64,000 nucleotides of DNA. Origin: Lentzea albidocapillata (GTDB lineage Bacteria > Actinomycetota > Actinomycetes > Mycobacteriales > Pseudonocardiaceae). The position numbers were made by a program, and so were the translations under genes. This document shows positions 20,294-27,555 of the stretch, in pieces. The stretch is taken from positions 1 to 64,000 of the forward strand of contig NZ_JOEA01000018.1 of the NCBI RefSeq assembly GCF_000719115.1. Direction: 5' to 3'. The notes under the pieces were generated by a model, which worked only from the letters and a program-made list of their open reading frames with translations, searched no databases and was not told where the DNA came from. Position 1 is the stretch's first letter. Every line of letters begins with the position of its first letter.

Positions 20294-20464
20294 ATGACTC
20301 CCACGACCACCCGCCGCACGCGGACCTGGCCCTTCCATCTGGCAGCTCTCGCGCTGGTGGCGGCGGGTCTGCTCGTGCCGCACGCCTTGCTCGTCGCCGC
20401 CGGACTGCTCCTGGCGGGCTCGGTGGCGCTCAGCCCGCGCGCGGACCGCGTCAACCGGAGCTGA
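20294..20464 (+). CDS. Small membrane protein (two helices)
   Basis: 56 residues: a basic N-terminus (TTTRRTRTW), a helix HLAALALVAAGLLVPHALLV continuing into VAAGLLLAGSVAL, and a charged C-terminal tail. ATG 20294 is preceded by GGAGG at seven bases, a clear ribosome site that decides the start. It overlaps the 3' end of the XRE regulator by 14 bases on the opposite strand. Family not recognised. Confidence 0.6.
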   Translation: MTPTTTRRTRTWPFHLAALALVAAGLLVPHALLVAAGLLLAGSVALSPRADRVNRS

Positions 20465-21038
20465 TGCGGTCGGCGTGGACGTGCGTGCGCACCCCCTGGG
20501 GATCGAACAGGATCAGCAGTTCGACCGCGCCGCCGTCCGCGCTGCCCAGCCAGTGCGGCTTCGAGGTGTCGAACTCGGCGGCCTCGCCGGGCGGCAACGT
20601 CAGGTCGAGGTCGTCGAGCACCAGCCGCAACCGTCCATTGAGGACGTAGAGCCACTCGAACCCGTCGTGCGTCTGCAGCGTGGGTTCCAGCGGTTCCGGC
20701 ACGGCCGGGATGAGCATCTTGAACGACTGCACCCCGCCCGGCCGCCGCGACAACGGCACGAACGTCATGCCGTACTTGTGGATCGGTTTGAGGTGGATGC
20801 GCGGATCGCCGGTTCGCGGGGCACCGACGAGGTCGTCCAGCGGCACGTCGTAGACGCGCGACAGCGGCAGCAGCAGTTCCAGGGTCGCCCGGCGCTGCCC
20901 GCTCTCCAGCCGGGACAGGGTGCTCTCGGAGATCCCCGTGGTCGTCGCGAGGTCGGCGAGGGTGATGCCGCGGTGCCGGCGCAACGTCCGCAGCCGCGCG
21001 CCCACCCCGTCGAGAACGTCTTCGGTTTCGCGGTTCAC
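20451..21038 (-). CDS. XRE-family regulator with C-terminal cupin domain
   Basis: 195 residues from GTG 21038. The N-terminal helix-turn-helix is GARLRTLRRHRGITLADLA, then GISESTLSRLESGQRRA. The C-terminal cupin (HDGFEWLYVLNGRLRLVLDD, PPGEAAEFDTSKPHW) is a small-molecule sensor fold. Such HTH-cupin proteins usually repress one adjacent operon. It is divergent from an alpha/beta hydrolase gene with two TGCCA-based palindromes in the 67-base gap, the likely operators. The ligand is unknown. Confidence 0.88.
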   Translation of the reverse strand: MNRETEDVLDGVGARLRTLRRHRGITLADLATTTGISESTLSRLESGQRRATLELLLPLSRVYDVPLDDLVGAPRTGDPRIHLKPIHKYGMTFVPLSRRPGGVQSFKMLIPAVPEPLEPTLQTHDGFEWLYVLNGRLRLVLDDLDLTLPPGEAAEFDTSKPHWLGSADGGAVELLILFDPQGVRTHVHADRISSG

Positions 21039-21047
21039 CAGGCCGAG

Positions 21048-21064
21048 CTTGCCACACTGGCAAG
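21048..21064. promoter_or_regulatory. Operator-like palindrome 1 between XRE regulator and hydrolase
   Basis: CTTGCCA-CAC-TGGCAAG, perfect 7-bp inverted repeat, nine bases upstream of the regulator start. Shares TGCCA/TGGCA half-sites with the neighbouring palindrome. Confidence 0.6.
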
Positions 21065-21070
21065 TTTTCG

Positions 21071-21084
21071 TGCCAGATCTGGCA
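21071..21084. promoter_or_regulatory. Operator-like palindrome 2 between XRE regulator and hydrolase
   Basis: TGCCAGATCTGGCA, a perfect 14-base palindrome about 22 bases before the hydrolase start codon. Same half-site as palindrome 1. Confidence 0.6.
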
Positions 21085-21105
21085 ACCTCCACCCAAGCTG
21101 GTCGC

Positions 21106-22059
21106 ATGAAACGCCTCGTACTCGCCCTGCTGCTCCTGATCACAGCCTGTGCGACGCCCCCGGTGACCCCGGCGTACGCCGCCGTCACCCAGAACGACCC
21201 GGCCTTCCAGAAGACCTTCCGGCACGAGTTCGCCGACGTCGAGGGCGTGCGGATGCACTACGTGACGGGCGGCAGCGGCAGCCCTGTCGTGCTGATCCAC
21301 GGCTGGCCGCAGACCTGGTACGGCTGGTGGCCGATCATGCCCGCGCTCGCCGAACGCCACACCGTCTACGCGCTCGACCTGCCCGGCCTCGGCGACAGCA
21401 CCGGCACGCCCAAGGCCTACGACAAGGCCACGCTCGCGCGGTACGTCCACGCGCTGACCAGCCGGCTCGGCCTGCGGGACGCCTCCGTCGTCGGCCACGA
21501 CCTCGGCGCGGCCGTCGCGTTCCAGTACGCCAGCCAGTTCCCCGAGGACACCGCCCGGCTGGGCTACCTCGACCTGCCGCTACCGGGTCCGGCGATCGAC
21601 GCGCGCACCTACCGCTCGCTCAGCTGGCACATCGCGTTCCACTCGCAGCCCAGCGTCCCCGAGGCGATCGTCCGGAACGACGTCCGCGACTATCTGAAGC
21701 TCTTCTACCCGCAGGTCTCCTACCAGGGCAGCGCGTTCGGCGGCACGTCGACGAAGTCCCCGTTCGAGGACGACGAGATCGACGAGTACGCGCGCACCTA
21801 CAGCTCTGCCCTGTCGAACGGCTTCGAGCTGTACCGCGCGCTCGACCAGGACGTCCGCGACACCGAGGCCGCCCGGCCGGTCCAGACCCCGGCCCTGGTC
21901 ATGGCCGCGGAGGGCCAGGCCGAGGCGATCAAGGGCACGGCCGCACCGCGGATGACGAACATCGTGCGCACGCTCGACGTCCCGAAGGCAGGACATTGGC
22001 TGGTCGAGGAGAATCCGCAGTTCGTCACCACCGAGCTGCTGCGTTTCCTCAGTTCATGA
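21106..22059 (+). CDS. Exported alpha/beta hydrolase, epoxide hydrolase-like lipoprotein
   Basis: 317 residues. The signal peptide KRLVLALLLLITAC carries a lipobox (ITAC), so the enzyme is probably lipid-anchored outside the membrane. The fold has the HGWPQTWYGWWP oxyanion motif, the GHDLGAAVAFQYA nucleophile elbow with Asp instead of Ser, and AGHWLVEENPQ with the catalytic His. Asp nucleophile plus HGWP is characteristic of epoxide hydrolases and haloalkane dehalogenases. It is probably controlled by the divergent HTH-cupin regulator. The 3' end overlaps an amidase gene by 11 bases (convergent). Confidence 0.85.
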   Translation: MKRLVLALLLLITACATPPVTPAYAAVTQNDPAFQKTFRHEFADVEGVRMHYVTGGSGSPVVLIHGWPQTWYGWWPIMPALAERHTVYALDLPGLGDSTGTPKAYDKATLARYVHALTSRLGLRDASVVGHDLGAAVAFQYASQFPEDTARLGYLDLPLPGPAIDARTYRSLSWHIAFHSQPSVPEAIVRNDVRDYLKLFYPQVSYQGSAFGGTSTKSPFEDDEIDEYARTYSSALSNGFELYRALDQDVRDTEAARPVQTPALVMAAEGQAEAIKGTAAPRMTNIVRTLDVPKAGHWLVEENPQFVTTELLRFLSS

Positions 22060-23521
22060 CCGGCACTCGATCGAACCACGGCAGCGCCTCCTCCAGCTGC
22101 GCCGCGAGCTTGATCAGCAACGCCTCCCCCTCGAGCGGCGCGACGAACTGGACGCCGAGCGGCAGCCCGTCCGCCGTCCAGTGCAGCGGCAGCGAGAGGG
22201 CGGGGCGGCCGGTGATGTTCGCGAGCTGCGTGTACGGCACCCAGCCGAGGTTGTCCCTGATCATGTCGTCGACGATCTTCGTGTGCTTGAGGAACCGGGC
22301 CGTGCCGGTCTTGAGCAGCACATCGGTGGCGCGTTGCAACGACACCGGCAGGTCGAACTGGCCGACCTTGGGCGGCGGGGTCGCGAGCGTCGGCGTCAGC
22401 AGCAGGTCGTAGGACTCGAAGTAGGTGCTGAGGCGCCGGGTGTGCTCGTGCCGCCGCTGCACCGCGTCCACGTAGTCGACGCTGCTCGTGGCCCGTCCCA
22501 GGGCGGCCATGAGCAGCGTGTCGCGTTCGAACGCGACGTCCGGCGCACCGGTCAGGCGCTTCGCGTCGGCGACCTTCCACGCGAGGTTCACGAACCACGT
22601 CAGCAGGAAGTCCTTGGCCAGCACCGCGTCGTCGAACGGCGCCTGCGGCAGCTCCTCCACGTGGTGCCCGAGATCGGTGAGCACGCGGACGGCCGACGCG
22701 ACGGCCGCGACCGCCTCGGGGTGCGGGTCCGGGTTGATCGCCGACGGCACCCGCACGCCGATCCGGAGCTTGCCGGGAGACCGGCCGACGTACGAGGCGA
22801 ACGACTCCGGCGGCATCGCGGGCGAGTACGGCCCGGCCGGCTCACCACCGCAGATGACGTCGAGCATCGCGGCCGTGTCGCGGACCGTGCGGGAGACGAC
22901 GCCCTGCACCGCCGCGCCGTGCATCATCTCGGCGGTCTCCGGCCCGAACGGCGTGAGGCCGCGTCCCGGCTTCAGCCCGACGAGCCCGCAGCACGCGGCC
23001 GGGATCCGGGTCGAGCCACCACCGTCGTTCGCGCCCGCGCAGGGCACGATCCCGGCGGCGACCGCGGCCGCCGAGCCGCCCGACGAACCGCCGGGGGTCC
23101 GTTCCAGGTCCCAGGGATTGCGCGCCGGGCCCCAGACGGCCGACTCGCTGATCGCCTTGGCGCCGAACTCCGGCAGGTTGGTCTTGCCGAAGATCACCAG
23201 GCCGGCGTCGACCCAGCGCTGGACGACGGTCGAGTGCGCGGCGACCTTCAGCGCCTTCAGCGAGCGCGACCCGTTCGAGGTCGGCAGGCCCGCGTAGTCC
23301 TGGCCGAGGTCCTTGATCAGGAACGGCACGCCGGCGAACGGACCGGTGAGGTCGCCGGACGGTTCGGCCGGAACGTCCCGGACGATCGCGTTGAGCCGGG
23401 GGTTGACCTCCGCGGCGCGTTCCCTCGCCACCGCGAGGAGTTCGGCCGCGGACACGTGCCTGTCCGCGACGAGCCGGGCCAGCCCGGTGGCGTCGTACTT
23501 CCGGTACTCGTCGAAGTCCAC
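22049..23521 (-). CDS. Amidase (amidase signature family)
   Basis: 490 residues. Amidase-signature features: LIKDLGQDYAG with the catalytic Lys, the Gly/Ser loop TPGGSSGGSAAAVAAG with the cis-Ser and nucleophile Ser, and DGGGSTRIPAACCGLVGLKPGRG. The C-terminal PALSLPLHWTADGLPLGVQFVAP is also typical. It hydrolyses carboxamides in the cytoplasm; no signal peptide. The GTG start lies five bases downstream of the preceding hydrolase stop, so it is the last gene of a TetR-amidase-hydrolase-amidase transcript. The natural amide is not evident. Confidence 0.9.
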   Translation of the reverse strand: MDFDEYRKYDATGLARLVADRHVSAAELLAVARERAAEVNPRLNAIVRDVPAEPSGDLTGPFAGVPFLIKDLGQDYAGLPTSNGSRSLKALKVAAHSTVVQRWVDAGLVIFGKTNLPEFGAKAISESAVWGPARNPWDLERTPGGSSGGSAAAVAAGIVPCAGANDGGGSTRIPAACCGLVGLKPGRGLTPFGPETAEMMHGAAVQGVVSRTVRDTAAMLDVICGGEPAGPYSPAMPPESFASYVGRSPGKLRIGVRVPSAINPDPHPEAVAAVASAVRVLTDLGHHVEELPQAPFDDAVLAKDFLLTWFVNLAWKVADAKRLTGAPDVAFERDTLLMAALGRATSSVDYVDAVQRRHEHTRRLSTYFESYDLLLTPTLATPPPKVGQFDLPVSLQRATDVLLKTGTARFLKHTKIVDDMIRDNLGWVPYTQLANITGRPALSLPLHWTADGLPLGVQFVAPLEGEALLIKLAAQLEEALPWFDRVPVMN

Positions 23522-23525
23522 GGGC

Positions 23526-24377
23526 TCAAGGTAGCTGCTCGGCCACGCCGAAGACGATCTCCCGCACCACAGCCGGATTCTCCTGCGGGATGAGGTGCCC
23601 GGCGTCCTCGACGACGACCATCCTGCCGCGCGGGACGGCGTCCATCAGGTCGGCCGCGTACCGGTTGAACAGCGGGCGCCACTTGGCCATCCCCCGCTCG
23701 ACCAGCCCGGCCTGCAAGCAGACCGTGGGCACGTCGGGGGTGCCCGCCGCCTGCACCCGGCGCATCACCGGCAGGGCGGACGCGATCTGCAGCGCCTCCC
23801 GGCTGCCCGCCTTCATGGCCCGCACGGTCGCGTAGTCGTTCGTCATGACCTCCACGTCGGCCGCGGAGATCTCCGGCGAGACGCCGTTGCGGAACGTCTG
23901 CCGCTTGATCAGCCCCTTGGCTCCCAGGCGGGCCAGCACCGCCATGAGGCCGAAGAACCGCGCCGCGACCTTGGCGTTGCGCGTCGACATGATCTCGGCG
24001 AGGGTCGCGTCCACGAACACCATCCCGGCCACGCGCCGCGGGTACCGGTCGGCGAACACGCGGATGATCGGGCCGCCCCAGCTGTGCCCGACCAGCAGCA
24101 CCGGCTCGGTCTCGCCGAGCGCGTCGAGCAGCGCGGTCAGGTCGTCCACGATCCGGTCGAGCGTGCGGTCGTGCGGGTCGACGTCGCTGCCGCCGTAGCC
24201 CGCGCGGTCGTAGGACAGCGTGCGGTAGCGGGCGCTCACCTCGCGCTGGGTGTGGATCCAGGTCGAACCGGGCGCGCTCATCCCGGCCTCGAAGACGATC
24301 AACGGGCCGGAACCCTCCCCTGCCGTGACCGCGCGGATTCCCCGCCCGTCCGGGAGCGTGACGAACTTCTCCAGCAT
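23526..24377 (-). CDS. Alpha/beta hydrolase
   Basis: 283 residues from ATG 24377 (AAAGG just upstream). Features: VFEAGMSAPGSTW oxyanion region, SYDRAGYGGSD, nucleophile elbow LVGHSWGGPIIR with Ser, and EDAGHLIPQENP with the catalytic His. Cytoplasmic, serine-type; ester or lactone hydrolase specificity cannot be told. It sits between two amidase genes with gaps of 11 and 4 bases, so it is in their operon and may act on the same compound. Confidence 0.85.
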   Translation of the reverse strand: MLEKFVTLPDGRGIRAVTAGEGSGPLIVFEAGMSAPGSTWIHTQREVSARYRTLSYDRAGYGGSDVDPHDRTLDRIVDDLTALLDALGETEPVLLVGHSWGGPIIRVFADRYPRRVAGMVFVDATLAEIMSTRNAKVAARFFGLMAVLARLGAKGLIKRQTFRNGVSPEISAADVEVMTNDYATVRAMKAGSREALQIASALPVMRRVQAAGTPDVPTVCLQAGLVERGMAKWRPLFNRYAADLMDAVPRGRMVVVEDAGHLIPQENPAVVREIVFGVAEQLP

Positions 24378-24388
24378 CGCGAGGCCTT

Positions 24389-25786
24389 TCACTGGTGCCA
24401 GCTCGGCGGGTGGAGCTCGTCCCACAGCGGCGCGCTTTCCAGCTGTGCGGCGAGTGCGAGCAGTTCGGCGTCACGGCGGGCGCGGCCGACGAGGTGCACG
24501 CCGTGCGGCAGCCCGTCACCGTCCACATGCGACGGGAGTGAGATCGCGGGCACGCCGGCGAGGTTGGCCCACGGCGTGTGGCAGGACCACTTCAGCATCA
24601 GGTCGGCCTCGTCGCCGGTGTAGTAACCGATCGGGACCGGCGGGCCGTTGGTCGTGGGCGTCAGCACGACGTCGTAGTCGTCGACCGCCGCGAGGAACGT
24701 GCTGGCGTAGCGGGCGAGCAGCGCCTGGGCCATGACGACGTCGGCGGCGGACAGCTTCTCGTTGACGGCAAGCAGGTGCCGGGAGTACGGCCGCAGCAGG
24801 TGCGTTCGCTCCGGCGGCACCATCAACCGGGCCACGGCACCCACCTGGTAGGCGAACCAGGCCAGGACCGCGCGGCTCACGGGCTCGTCCCAGCGGGCGG
24901 GCAACGGGATCTCCCGCACCTCGTGGCCGAGCCCGGTGAGCACCTCCGCGGTCCGTCGCACCGCCAGTTCCGCCTGGGGGTCGACGGCCTCGCCGGTGCC
25001 GGTGTCCGTCCACATCGCGACTCTCAGCGGACGTTGGAGGTCCAAAGCGGCGCTGAAGCTGCCGTCGTTGCGCCACCCGTAGAGATCGCCCGGCGCGGGC
25101 GACGCCATCACGTCCAGCAGCAGCGCCGCGTCCTCGACCGTTCTCGCCATCGGGCCCTCGGTGCTCGCGAGGAGGAACGAGGTGGCGGGCGCCGGGCTCA
25201 CCAGGCCGCGGCTCGGTTTCATCCCGACCAGGTGGCAGGTCGCCGCGGGTGTGCGGATCGAGCCCGCGCCGTCACTGGCGTGCGCCACGGGCAACAGTCC
25301 CGCCGCGACCGCCGTGGCCGCGCCACCGCTGGAGCCGCTCGAGTAACGCGTTGGGGCGTAAGGGGTCACGGCCGGACTCGGGGTGACGTCGTTCTCGGTG
25401 TAGCAGGTCGCGCCGAACTCCGACGTGTTCGTCTTGCCCAGCACGACCGCGCCGGCCCGCCGCAGCAGCCCGGCCGTCCAGGAGTCCTCCCGCGGCACGA
25501 ACTCCGCCAGCGCCGCCGACCCGAACGTCGTGCGGATGCCCGCGGTCGCGGCGAGGTCCTTGATGCCCAGCGGCAGTCCGAGCAGCGCCGCCCGGTCTCC
25601 CCCGGCGAGCCTCTCGTCCGCGCGTGTGGCCTCGTCGAGCGCGTTCTCGTTGATCGTCACGAACGCGCCGAGCCCGGCGCGCCGTTCGATGCGCGCGAGG
25701 TAGTGCTCGGTCAGTTCGCGGGAGCCGATCTCCTTGGCGCGCAACGCCTTGAGCTGCTGTGCGGCCGTGAGTTCGTGCAGACTCAT
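24389..25786 (-). CDS. Amidase (amidase signature family), TetR-linked
   Basis: 465 residues from ATG 25786, whose ATGA overlaps the TetR stop. It has LGIKDLAATAGI (catalytic Lys), SSGSSGGAATAVAAG (Ser-cis-Ser region) and DGAGSIRTPAATCHLVGMKPSRG. The C-terminal PAISLPSHVDGDGLPHGVHLVG completes the family pattern. It is only distantly similar to the second amidase downstream, so they likely hydrolyse different amides. Cytoplasmic. Regulated with the TetR protein encoded directly upstream. Confidence 0.9.
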   Translation of the reverse strand: MSLHELTAAQQLKALRAKEIGSRELTEHYLARIERRAGLGAFVTINENALDEATRADERLAGGDRAALLGLPLGIKDLAATAGIRTTFGSAALAEFVPREDSWTAGLLRRAGAVVLGKTNTSEFGATCYTENDVTPSPAVTPYAPTRYSSGSSGGAATAVAAGLLPVAHASDGAGSIRTPAATCHLVGMKPSRGLVSPAPATSFLLASTEGPMARTVEDAALLLDVMASPAPGDLYGWRNDGSFSAALDLQRPLRVAMWTDTGTGEAVDPQAELAVRRTAEVLTGLGHEVREIPLPARWDEPVSRAVLAWFAYQVGAVARLMVPPERTHLLRPYSRHLLAVNEKLSAADVVMAQALLARYASTFLAAVDDYDVVLTPTTNGPPVPIGYYTGDEADLMLKWSCHTPWANLAGVPAISLPSHVDGDGLPHGVHLVGRARRDAELLALAAQLESAPLWDELHPPSWHQ

Positions 25787-26358
25787 GGCTTCACGGAGGT
25801 TCCGGTGAGGAGCCGGTGCACCGACCACGTCACCACGTCGAGCTCCTCGGGCGTCATCGGTTCGCCACCGAACATCCGCCGGTGCATCAGCGGGCCTTCC
25901 AGCAGGTTGCCGACGAACGGCAGCTCCGGCACCTCGGCGATCTCGCCGCGCCGCACGGCCCGTGCGATCGCGTCGACCAGCGGCTGCGACCGGCGCACGA
26001 CGAGGCTGCGGAACGTCCGCTCGGCCTCGGCGTCACCGCGCAGGTCCGCGAGGAAGCCGACCAGGCCGTCGTTCCACGGCTCGTCCCAGGCGCCCGCCAG
26101 GTCCTGCGCGAACGCCCTGAGGTCACCGTGCAGCGTGCCGGTGTCGGGGTCCGGCACCGGCGGCAGGTACCCGTCGAGCACGTCCGCCACCAACCGCACC
26201 TTGCTGCTCCAACGCCGGTAGACGTCGGTCCTGTGCGCACCCGCCTGGGCTGCGACCTGCGTCAACGTCAGCGCGTCATAGCCGTTCGAGGTCAGCAGCG
26301 ACCACGCCGTCGCCAGCAACCGCTGTTCGAGATCGGGATCCCGCGGACGCCCTGCCAC
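25783..26358 (-). CDS. TetR-family regulator of the amidase/hydrolase operon
   Basis: 191 residues from GTG 26358. The first GTG at 26364 touches the GGAGG ribosome site, while the second lies six bases from it, so the second start is preferred. The N-terminal helix-turn-helix is LTLTQVAAQAGAHRTDVYRRW, and a TetR C-terminal domain follows (DLAGAWDEPWNDGLVGFLADLR). It overlaps the amidase by ATGA. A dyad CGCAACAAGTTGTAGCG just upstream is the probable autoregulatory site. Inducer unknown. Confidence 0.88.
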   Translation of the reverse strand: MAGRPRDPDLEQRLLATAWSLLTSNGYDALTLTQVAAQAGAHRTDVYRRWSSKVRLVADVLDGYLPPVPDPDTGTLHGDLRAFAQDLAGAWDEPWNDGLVGFLADLRGDAEAERTFRSLVVRRSQPLVDAIARAVRRGEIAEVPELPFVGNLLEGPLMHRRMFGGEPMTPEELDVVTWSVHRLLTGTSVKP

Positions 26359-26373
26359 CGGCACCCTCCAATT

Positions 26374-26390
26374 CGCAACAAGTTGTAGCG
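26374..26390. promoter_or_regulatory. Putative TetR operator
   Basis: CGCAACAAGTTGTAGCG reads as CGC-A-ACAA-G-TTGT-A-GCG, a near-perfect inverted repeat 15 bases upstream of the TetR start. Confidence 0.5.
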
Positions 26391-26415
26391 ATACCGTAGG
26401 GGTCCCGGCACGTCA

Positions 26416-27339
26416 TCACAAGTGCCCGTTGCCCAGGTGTCTCACCGCGGCCTCCACCCCGACGTCCAGTGCGTCCTGCATGACGCGCTGCCGTCGTTCC
26501 GTGCGGCCGATCACCGCACTGCCCAGCGGTGGCCGGATCTGCAGGCAGGCCGGGTGGGTGGCGAGCAGCTCCTCGTCCTTGGCCCTGATCTCCTCACGGC
26601 GCAACCAGTTCGCCACTACACCCGGTGCGTGCCGGGCGAACCAGCGTGACAACACGAAGCGTTCGCCACGGGACGGCGGCACGCCCAGGAACTCGTCCTC
26701 GCGCCGCGTGCGCAGGGCGATGACGTGCGTCGCCCCCTGCGAGATCGCCGTGCCGACGGGGATCGTCTCGCTCAGCCCAGCGTCCACGTACGGGCGGCCG
26801 TCGATCGTCACGGGGTCGCCGGCGAGGAACGGCATCGCGGTCGACGCCCGCAGCGCGGTCTGCAGGCTCAGCTGGTCGCGCACGTACCCGTGCAGGTCGA
26901 CCGCCTCGCCGGTGAGTCCGTCCGTGGTCATCGGGTGGAACTCGACGGGACTGTCGAGGATCTCCTGGAAGCCCATCGGGTGGACCTCCGTGTAGATGGT
27001 GTGGACGAGGTGCAGGGTGTCGACGACCGGCCGCCTGCTGAACGCGCGGCGTGGATTGATGGTGGTGCGCATGACGGCCGGGTCCCACCAGGCGTGCCTG
27101 CTCCGGTCCGCCCGGCCGCACAGCAGCCAGGCGGCGTTCAGCGATCCCGCCGAGCTGCCGTAGACGGCGTCGAACAGCGGCAGCAGCCCGAGCCGTTCGA
27201 TCGCGACGGTCATCCCGCTGGAGTAGACGCCGCGCGAGCTCCCGCCTTCGACCAGCAGGACGAGCCGCGCGTCGTCGTTCCGTTGTCCTGGAACGCTTTG
27301 TTGCCGCCTGCGCTCCCGCAGCAACTCGAGAACCGTCAT
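26416..27339 (-). CDS. Patatin-like phospholipase
   Basis: 307 residues. Patatin features: Gly-rich oxyanion loop VEGGSSRGVYSSGM (residues ~30-43), nucleophile elbow GSSAG (Ser63) and the catalytic Asp in YVDAGLSE (Asp186, the DG[A/G] motif present as D-A-G). No signal peptide, so it acts as a cytoplasmic or membrane-surface acyl hydrolase. ATG 27339 faces the ABC-F leader region; a TCCGAA...TTCGGA dyad lies two bases upstream of its start. Confidence 0.88.
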   Translation of the reverse strand: MTVLELLRERRRQQSVPGQRNDDARLVLLVEGGSSRGVYSSGMTVAIERLGLLPLFDAVYGSSAGSLNAAWLLCGRADRSRHAWWDPAVMRTTINPRRAFSRRPVVDTLHLVHTIYTEVHPMGFQEILDSPVEFHPMTTDGLTGEAVDLHGYVRDQLSLQTALRASTAMPFLAGDPVTIDGRPYVDAGLSETIPVGTAISQGATHVIALRTRREDEFLGVPPSRGERFVLSRWFARHAPGVVANWLRREEIRAKDEELLATHPACLQIRPPLGSAVIGRTERRQRVMQDALDVGVEAAVRHLGNGHL

Positions 27340-27340
27340 G

Positions 27341-27360
27341 TCCGAAACCCTATCTTCGGA
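27341..27360. promoter_or_regulatory. Palindrome between patatin and ABC-F genes
   Basis: TCCGAA-N8-TTCGGA, 6-bp arms, immediately upstream of the patatin start; candidate operator for the divergent promoters. Confidence 0.4.
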
Positions 27361-27380
27361 CCTTCCGCCACGCTGCTAAT

Positions 27381-27452
27381 GTGGAAGTGAGATCAACCGC
27401 CCTCGATGAGGAGCTCGACGTGCTGGTGGGTGAAGACGACATCTCAGGGTGA
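27381..27452 (+). CDS. Candidate leader peptide upstream of ABC-F
   Basis: GTG at 27381 opens a 23-codon frame (VEVRSTALDEELDVLVGEDD...) ending TGA at 27452. A second, overlapping frame from ATG 27406 gives 19 codons including Trp-Trp and ends at 27465, five bases before a hairpin. Either could be a ribosome-sensing leader of the kind that controls some ABC-F antibiotic-resistance genes. No ribosome site is strong enough to choose; this may simply be untranslated leader. Confidence 0.25.
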   Translation: MEVRSTALDEELDVLVGEDDISG

Positions 27453-27469
27453 GCCCTGGATGTGACAGG

Positions 27470-27529
27470 CCATCGATAGCGATGGCTGTTCAGTCGTCCC
27501 CTTTTCCACACGCGCGGGTCGTCCGCGCG
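27470..27529 (+). promoter_or_regulatory. Two hairpins in the ABC-F leader
   Basis: Hairpin 1: CCATCG-ATAG-CGATGG (27470-27485). Hairpin 2: CGCGCGG-GTCGT-CCGCGCG (27511-27529), very stable, ending 26 bases before the ABC-F start. A smaller CAGGG-TGAG-CCCTG stem lies at 27446-27459. They could form an attenuator, though no T-run follows hairpin 2. Confidence 0.45.
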
Positions 27530-27555
27530 CGGCACATCTTTGAGGTCTCACACCC

